Below, in pieces: positions 6,986-10,127 of a stretch of 10,127 nucleotides of DNA (the first letter of the stretch is position 1; the number at the start of each line of letters is the position of its first letter). The notes under the pieces were generated by a model. It did no database searches. It was not told where the DNA came from and worked only from the letters and a program-made list of their open reading frames with translations. The DNA comes from an uncultured Oscillospiraceae bacterium (lineage in GTDB: Bacteria; Bacillota; Clostridia; Oscillospirales; Oscillospiraceae): the NCBI GenBank assembly GCA_934572445.1, contig CAKTLD010000071.1, positions 1 to 10,127 on the forward strand, written 5' to 3'. A program made the position numbers and the translations under genes.

Positions 6986-7000
6986 TTTGGGCATTTCGTA
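6986..7000. repeat. Direct repeat copy 2, upstream of the regulator promoter
   Basis: TTTGGGCATTTCGTA on the plus strand, matching the 6891-6905 copy at 13 of 15 bases. The two copies are 95 bases apart start to start, close to nine DNA turns, and flank the promoter at 6920-6948. That geometry would fit looping by one regulator, perhaps the PucR-like protein itself. Confidence 0.5.
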
Positions 7001-7025
7001 AAGCGCATAAGAAGAGCTGTGCGCG

Positions 7026-7772
7026 TCAGCACACATTTCCTTGGGCAATTTGCCCACCGGCGCGCAGCAGCGCGATCTCCTGTGCCGTCAGCAGGCGGTG
7101 CTCGCCTGCGGCGAGACTCCCATCCAGCGCGATCGGGCCCATCGAGAGACGCTTCAAGTAGACGACCGGCTTGCCGCGGGAGGCGAGCATGCGCTTGATC
7201 TGGTGAAACTTCCCCTCGTGAAGGGTGACGAGCGCCTCGCTCTGCGCGCCGCTTTTCAAGATCTCGAGCTTTGCCGGCAGGCACGCGAGCCCGTCGCCGA
7301 GCGTGATGCCCTGCGCAAAGGCTTTGCAGTCCGCAATATTGAGCGCACCATCCACGCGGACAAAGTAGACCTTGTCGACGTGCTTTTTCGGCGCGAGCAG
7401 CTCGTGGGCGAGCGCGCCGTCGTCCGTGAGGAGCAGCAGGCCCTCGGTGTCCTTGTCGAGCCGCCCGACGGGAAAGAGACCGAGCCTGCGGTATTCCGGC
7501 GGCAGCAGGTCGAGGACGGTCACGCCGCGCCCGTCCTCGGTGGCGGACAGTACGCCTGCAGGCTTATGGAGCATTACCCAGGTGTGCTCGCGGTAGTCGA
7601 GCGCCTCGCCGTTGACCGTGAGGGACACGGCAAGCGGGTCGTACTTTTCCTCTGCACTTTTCGCCGCGCGGCCGTCAACGAGCACGCGGCCCTCGCGCAC
7701 GAGGACCTTTACCTCGCGGCGCGAAAAGCGCCCCGTGGAGGCGATGATCTTATCAAGTCTCTGCTGCGGCAT
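7026..7772 (-). CDS. rsuA: 16S rRNA pseudouridine synthase, RsuA family
   Basis: Converts a uridine of 16S rRNA (U516 in E. coli) to pseudouridine during small-subunit assembly. The 248-residue product has an N-terminal S4 RNA-binding domain (about 3-50: RLDKIIASTGRFSRREVKVLV) and the RsuA/RluB-type catalytic domain. The catalytic aspartate is D106 in GRLDKDTEGLLLLT, and the family motif HEGKFHQIKRML is at about 185-196. The related RluB/RluF enzymes on 23S rRNA share this fold, so the exact target is assigned by similarity only. I chose the ATG at 7772 because the S4 domain normally starts within a few residues and a purine-rich AGGAAAGGCGG lies upstream; an ATG at 7805 would sit inside the -10 box. 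It is a single gene, divergent from the DUF4830 gene, with no clear terminator at its end. Confidence 0.93.
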   Translation of the reverse strand: MPQQRLDKIIASTGRFSRREVKVLVREGRVLVDGRAAKSAEEKYDPLAVSLTVNGEALDYREHTWVMLHKPAGVLSATEDGRGVTVLDLLPPEYRRLGLFPVGRLDKDTEGLLLLTDDGALAHELLAPKKHVDKVYFVRVDGALNIADCKAFAQGITLGDGLACLPAKLEILKSGAQSEALVTLHEGKFHQIKRMLASRGKPVVYLKRLSMGPIALDGSLAAGEHRLLTAQEIALLRAGGQIAQGNVC

Positions 7773-7803
7773 GATGTTTTCCGCCTTTCCTGTTTCTGCG
7801 GGC

Positions 7804-7832
7804 ATTTTAGCATATTTTTGCGCGCGTGGGAA
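7804..7832 (-). promoter_or_regulatory. Probable sigma-A promoter of rsuA
   Basis: On the minus strand: -35 TTCCCA (7832-7827, four of six), 17-base spacer, -10 TAAAAT (7809-7804, five of six). The start point would be near 7797, about 25 bases before the rsuA ATG. The match is moderate. The 90-base spacer must also serve the divergent gene to the right, for which I found no convincing plus-strand promoter. Confidence 0.6.
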
Positions 7833-7862
7833 TAGCCTTTTGACGAAAGGGTGTGATCGCAT

Positions 7863-8327
7863 TTGTTCATCATCACCACGAAATTCAGAAAGCGGCGCGT
7901 ACTCGCGGCGCTGCTTGCTCTGTTCATGCTGCTGCTTCTGCTTGCGCTGCTGCGCGGCTGCGGCGGAAAGGACGCGCCGGACGCCACCGTTCCCGCCGGG
8001 ACGAACGAGCAGCGCGTGGCCTATCTCGCCTCGCTCGGCTGGGAGGTCAGGCCCGACCCGATCGAAACGCTGAGCATCACGCTGGGAGAAACGCTCGAAG
8101 AGCCGTATCTGAGCTACAACGAACTGCAGAAGACGCAGGGCTTTGACCTGAGCCGCTGCTGCGGGCAGACGCTCGCGCGCTACACCTACGTTGTGACGAA
8201 CTATCCCGATGCGGAGGTCCCCTGTCAGGCGGATCTCTACGTCTGCGATGGCGTCGTCGCTGCGGGCGACATCGTCTGCACCGGCGAAAACGGCTTTATG
8301 GCGGGGCTCAAATTTCCCGCCGCCTGA
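7863..8327 (+). CDS. DUF4830-type membrane-anchored or secreted protein
   Basis: Small protein of 154 residues with no known function. After a positively charged start (KFRKRR) comes a strongly hydrophobic stretch at about 13-30 (LAALLALFMLLLLLALL) followed by RGCGG, so it is either an N-terminal membrane anchor or, less typically because of the Arg before GC, a lipoprotein with Cys33 as the modified residue. The outer part carries the pattern RVAYLASLGWEV, LSYNELQKTQGFDLSRCCG, YTYVVTNYP and GFMAGLKF, which I recall as the DUF4830 domain of Clostridia; this is from memory. The only start in frame is TTG at 7863, since a TGA lies nine bases upstream; GAAAGGG sits 11 bases before it. It stands alone, divergent from rsuA, and ends at its own terminator. 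Two adjacent cysteines (RCCG) could matter in the extracellular space. Confidence 0.82.
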   Translation: MFIITTKFRKRRVLAALLALFMLLLLLALLRGCGGKDAPDATVPAGTNEQRVAYLASLGWEVRPDPIETLSITLGETLEEPYLSYNELQKTQGFDLSRCCGQTLARYTYVVTNYPDAEVPCQADLYVCDGVVAAGDIVCTGENGFMAGLKFPAA

Positions 8328-8344
8328 CGCGCGGCCCTGCGCGC

Positions 8345-8373
8345 AAGCCCTCGGAAGAGGGCTTTTTCTTTTT
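8345..8373 (+). terminator. Intrinsic terminator after the DUF4830 gene
   Basis: AAGCCCTC (8345-8352), loop GGAA, GAGGGCTT (8357-8364), then TTTTTCTTTTT to 8373. It starts 18 bases past the stop codon. The last two T residues are also the first two bases of the next promoter's -35 box, so the terminator and the promoter abut and share bases. Confidence 0.92.
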
Positions 8374-8400
8374 GACTATTGCGTGCGGGTGTGGTAAAAT
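8372..8400 (+). promoter_or_regulatory. Sigma-A promoter of the yycJ-rlmH operon
   Basis: -35 TTGACT (8372-8377, five of six), 17-base spacer, -10 TAAAAT (8395-8400, five of six), start point near 8407, and ATG at 8433. The -10 box runs into the palindrome AAATCACTGTGATTT (8397-8411). Confidence 0.87.
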
Positions 8401-8411
8401 CACTGTGATTT
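8397..8411. promoter_or_regulatory. Perfect palindrome over the -10 box and start point
   Basis: AAATCAC-T-GTGATTT has seven-base arms around one central base. It overlaps the -10 box and the predicted start point, where a repressor would block polymerase. A second, overlapping inverted repeat (ACTGT 8402-8406, ACAGT 8415-8419) follows. No regulator is identified. Confidence 0.5.
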
Positions 8412-8432
8412 GATACAGTAAGGAAACCGTCC

Positions 8433-9224
8433 ATGGAATTCTGCACGCTCGCCAGCTCGAGCGCGGGCAATGCCGCGCTCGTCTGCCATGAAAATACCCA
8501 TATCCTGATCGACGCGGGCATCTCCTGCCGCCGCATCGTGCAGTCACTCGCAGCCCTTGCTCTCACGCCTGAGGACCTTGACGCCGTCCTTATCACGCAT
8601 GAGCACATCGACCATGTGCGCGGCCTTGCGACGCTCTCGAAAAAGTGCGGTGCGCCGCTTTATGCGAGCCGCGGCACGGCCGCGGCCATTGCCTGGCCCG
8701 CAGAACGCCTGAGGATCCTTGCTGCGGGCGAGGTGTTCGCCGTCGGCGCGCTGGAGGTGCGGCCCTTCCGCACCTCGCACGATGCGCGCGAGAGCGTGGG
8801 CTACCGCATCGACTGCGATGGCGGCTCGTTCGCCGTGCTGACGGACACGGGGTTCGTCACCGACGAGGCGCGCGGCGCCGTGCCCGGCGCGGACGCGCTG
8901 CTGCTGGAGGCCAACCACGACCTTGAAATGCTCAGGACCGGCCCTTATCCCTACTATCTCAAACAGCGTATCCTGAGCGATCTGGGCCATCTCTCCAACG
9001 ACGCGGCGGCGGACTTTGCGCTGGAATGTGCGGCCGCCGGCACACGAGACATCCTGCTCGCGCATCTGAGCGGCGAGAACAACACGCCCCAGCTCGCGGA
9101 ATACACCGTGGGACGGGCTCTGCAATCCAGAGGCTTGAGCGTGCGGCTTGCCGCCGCGCCGCGCGACACCATCAGCGAGGTACATGTATGCAGAAGATCA
9201 CCGTCCTTTGCGTCGGAAAACTGA
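8433..9224 (+). CDS. yycJ: YycJ/WalJ-type metallo-beta-lactamase-fold hydrolase
   Basis: Cytoplasmic metallohydrolase of the YycJ (WalJ) family. In Firmicutes the family is linked to the WalRK cell-wall stress locus and, in some, to DNA processing as a nuclease-like enzyme; the true substrate is not settled. The 263 residues begin MEFCTLASSSAGNA, the family opening. Metal ligands are visible: THEHIDH (55-61), H116 (TSHDA), D138 (LTDTG), and H211 (LAHLSGENN); LLLEANHDLEML (157-168) and GHLSN (185-189) are also typical. Length equals that of B. subtilis YycJ. AAGGA lies eight bases before the ATG. It is the first gene of a four-gene unit. Its last dozen residues (HVCRRSPSFASEN) are encoded inside the start of rlmH. 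No walRK genes are next to it here. Confidence 0.93.
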   Translation: MEFCTLASSSAGNAALVCHENTHILIDAGISCRRIVQSLAALALTPEDLDAVLITHEHIDHVRGLATLSKKCGAPLYASRGTAAAIAWPAERLRILAAGEVFAVGALEVRPFRTSHDARESVGYRIDCDGGSFAVLTDTGFVTDEARGAVPGADALLLEANHDLEMLRTGPYPYYLKQRILSDLGHLSNDAAADFALECAAAGTRDILLAHLSGENNTPQLAEYTVGRALQSRGLSVRLAAAPRDTISEVHVCRRSPSFASEN

Positions 9225-9670
9225 AAGAGGCCTTCTACGAGCAGGCTGTGAAGGAATACGAAAAGCGCCTTTCGCGTTACTGCAAATTAGAACTGCTGGA
9301 GCTCCCGGAGCAGCGCCTCGGCGACGATCCGGGCGAGGCGGAGATCCGTCAGGCCCTCAAGAAGGAGGCCGCGATGGTCGAGCAGAAGCTCCCGAAGGGC
9401 GGCGCGCTCATCGCTATGTGCATCGAGGGGCAGGAGATGAGCAGCGTGGCGCTTTCGCAGAGGATGCAGCAGCTCGCCGCGCGCGGCGCCTCGCAGCTGA
9501 CGTTTCTCATCGGCTCGAGCTTCGGCCTTGATGAGGACTTGAAGAAAAAAGCCGACCTGCGGCTCTCGATGTCGCCGATGACGTTCCCGCACCACTTAGC
9601 GCGCGTGATGCTGCTCGAGCAGGTTTACCGCGCCTACCAGATCGGGACCGGGACGAAATATCATAAATGA
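9188..9670 (+). CDS. rlmH: 23S rRNA pseudouridine-1915 N3-methyltransferase RlmH
   Basis: SPOUT-family methyltransferase that methylates pseudouridine 1915 in helix 69 of 23S rRNA on assembled ribosomes, using S-adenosylmethionine. The 160-residue product is the usual length and begins MQKITVLCVGKLKEAFYEQAV in pieces typical of the family. The knot region has FLIGSSFGL (106-114) where many members read IGG, then MTFPHHLARVMLLEQVYRA (131-149) and the C-terminal YHK. The ATG at 9188 has GAGG seven bases upstream. It overlaps the end of yycJ by 37 bases in another frame, so translation is probably coupled. YycJ and RlmH are near each other in B. subtilis and S. aureus, which supports both calls. 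Confidence 0.96.
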   Translation: MQKITVLCVGKLKEAFYEQAVKEYEKRLSRYCKLELLELPEQRLGDDPGEAEIRQALKKEAAMVEQKLPKGGALIAMCIEGQEMSSVALSQRMQQLAARGASQLTFLIGSSFGLDEDLKKKADLRLSMSPMTFPHHLARVMLLEQVYRAYQIGTGTKYHK

Positions 9671-9685
9671 GGAGGATCTCCGCTT

Positions 9686-10018
9686 ATGGCAGATGAAGTG
9701 AAGCTCACCTGGGGCCGGACGCCCCACGACACGCTGGAGCGCTGGCCCAAAAATGCCGACGGTACGCCGGAGCAGGCTGCGTTCCTTGCCGCCGTCACGG
9801 AGACGGACGGTCAGGCAGACATGCTCTGCGCGATGCTGCGCTCCTATGACATTCCCACCGTTCGCCAGTACGAAGGCGAAGGCGCGCTGGGGCATGTGGT
9901 GCTCGGTATGGCAGGCAGCGGTGCGCGGCTGTATGTGCCCGCGTCGCTTTTGGAGGATGCGCGGGCGCTCATCCGGCCCGTGGACGAAGAAGAACTTGCT
10001 AAGGAGGCACAGCAATGA
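9686..10018 (+). CDS. Small DUF2007-type protein
   Basis: Protein of 110 residues, cytoplasmic, function unknown. The part from AFLAAVTETDGQADMLCAML to VPASLLEDARALI (about 31-95) resembles the DUF2007 'putative signal transducing protein' fold, a short alpha-beta domain in which one helix reads TDGQADMLCAMLRSYDIPT and a strand reads LYVPASLLEDA. The first 30 residues, with WGRTPHDTLERWP, are family-variable. The start ATG at 9686 has GGAGG ten bases upstream, right after the rlmH stop. Its stop (TGA 10016-10018) overlaps the next ATG as ATGA, so the mutase gene is coupled to it. Assignment to DUF2007 is by recall and could be wrong. Confidence 0.75.
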   Translation: MADEVKLTWGRTPHDTLERWPKNADGTPEQAAFLAAVTETDGQADMLCAMLRSYDIPTVRQYEGEGALGHVVLGMAGSGARLYVPASLLEDARALIRPVDEEELAKEAQQ

Positions 10019-10127
10019 ATTACCGTCAGGAATATGAAAAATGGCTCGCTTCCCCCGCGCTGAGCGAGGACGAGAAAAACGAGCTCAAGGCCATCGCAAA
10101 CGATGAAAAGGAGATCGAAAACCGCTT
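10015..10127 (+). CDS. Phospho-sugar mutase (phosphoglucomutase-type), 5' end only
   Basis: Only the first 37 codons are inside the window. MNYRQEYEKWLASPALSE, then a Lys/Glu-rich helix (ELKAIANDEKEIENR), matches the start of the alpha-phosphoglucomutase / phosphomannomutase proteins of Firmicutes (PgcA type), which interconvert hexose 1- and 6-phosphates for cell-wall and glycolipid precursors. The active-site serine lies well beyond the edge, so the call rests on the N-terminus alone. AAGGAGG is seven bases before the ATG, and the ATG overlaps the previous stop as ATGA. Confidence 0.8.
   Translation, partial: MNYRQEYEKWLASPALSEDEKNELKAIANDEKEIENR

Noticed and set aside
6951..6988. Plus-strand T runs as a possible terminator
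   Set aside because: No stem precedes them on the plus strand and no plus-strand gene ends there. They are better read as A-tracts on the minus strand upstream of a promoter.
6999..7025. GCGCA/TGCGC arms just past the rsuA stop as a terminator
   Set aside because: Only five base pairs with a 12-base loop, and only three T residues follow. Too weak to claim, so rsuA has no clear terminator.
6875..7057. Small minus-strand open frame across the rsuA end and the regulator leader
   Set aside because: No ribosome site, it spans the regulator promoter, and the A-rich promoter DNA explains the Lys-rich product.
7840..7845. TTGACG as a -35 box for the DUF4830 gene
   Set aside because: A -10 box at the right distance would lie inside the coding start, and no TATAAT-like sequence is there.
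9671..9681. GGAG-GAT-CTCC hairpin over the ribosome site of the DUF2007-type gene
   Set aside because: A four-base stem with a three-base loop is expected by chance and would barely be stable.

Overview
The window is ordinary-looking chromosomal DNA from a GC-rich, low-mobility region of a Gram-positive anaerobe. By protein style (DUF4830-type protein, YycJ-RlmH pair, CdaR/PucR-like regulator, FtsEX next to a LytM hydrolase, strong AGGAGG ribosome binding sites, near-consensus sigma-A promoters) I would place it in Clostridia, most likely an Oscillospiraceae/Ruminococcaceae-like gut bacterium. That placement is inference. There are no tRNA or rRNA genes, insertion sequences, phage genes or CRISPR repeats, and no gene-free stretch longer than about 200 bases.

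The left three quarters is read leftward. From right to left: rsuA (16S rRNA pseudouridine synthase, 7772-7026); a CdaR/PucR-family regulator (6862-5768) with its own promoter and a good terminator; the cell-division/cell-wall operon ftsE-ftsX-LytM hydrolase (5573-2784) with its own promoter and a strong terminator; a cysteine-rich protein of unknown function (2719-1994) that starts 15 bases after that terminator; then greA and a 3'-truncated lysS (1897-1) behind a perfect-consensus promoter.

The right quarter is read rightward: a DUF4830-type membrane-anchored or secreted protein (7863-8327) with its own terminator; then a tightly packed operon made of a YycJ/WalJ-type metallo-beta-lactamase-fold hydrolase, rlmH (23S rRNA methyltransferase), a DUF2007-type small protein, and the first 37 codons of a phospho-sugar mutase that runs off the right edge. 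rsuA and the DUF4830 gene diverge from a 90-base spacer.

The themes are translation and RNA upkeep (lysS, greA, rsuA, rlmH) and cell-wall remodelling (ftsEX with its hydrolase; YycJ belongs to the same general theme in Firmicutes). I did not find an exotic new system. The items most worth a second look are the cysteine-rich orphan squeezed between a terminator and a promoter, the pairing of FtsEX with a catalytically intact LytM enzyme on an EnvC-like coiled coil, and candidate operator repeats at the regulator and yycJ promoters.
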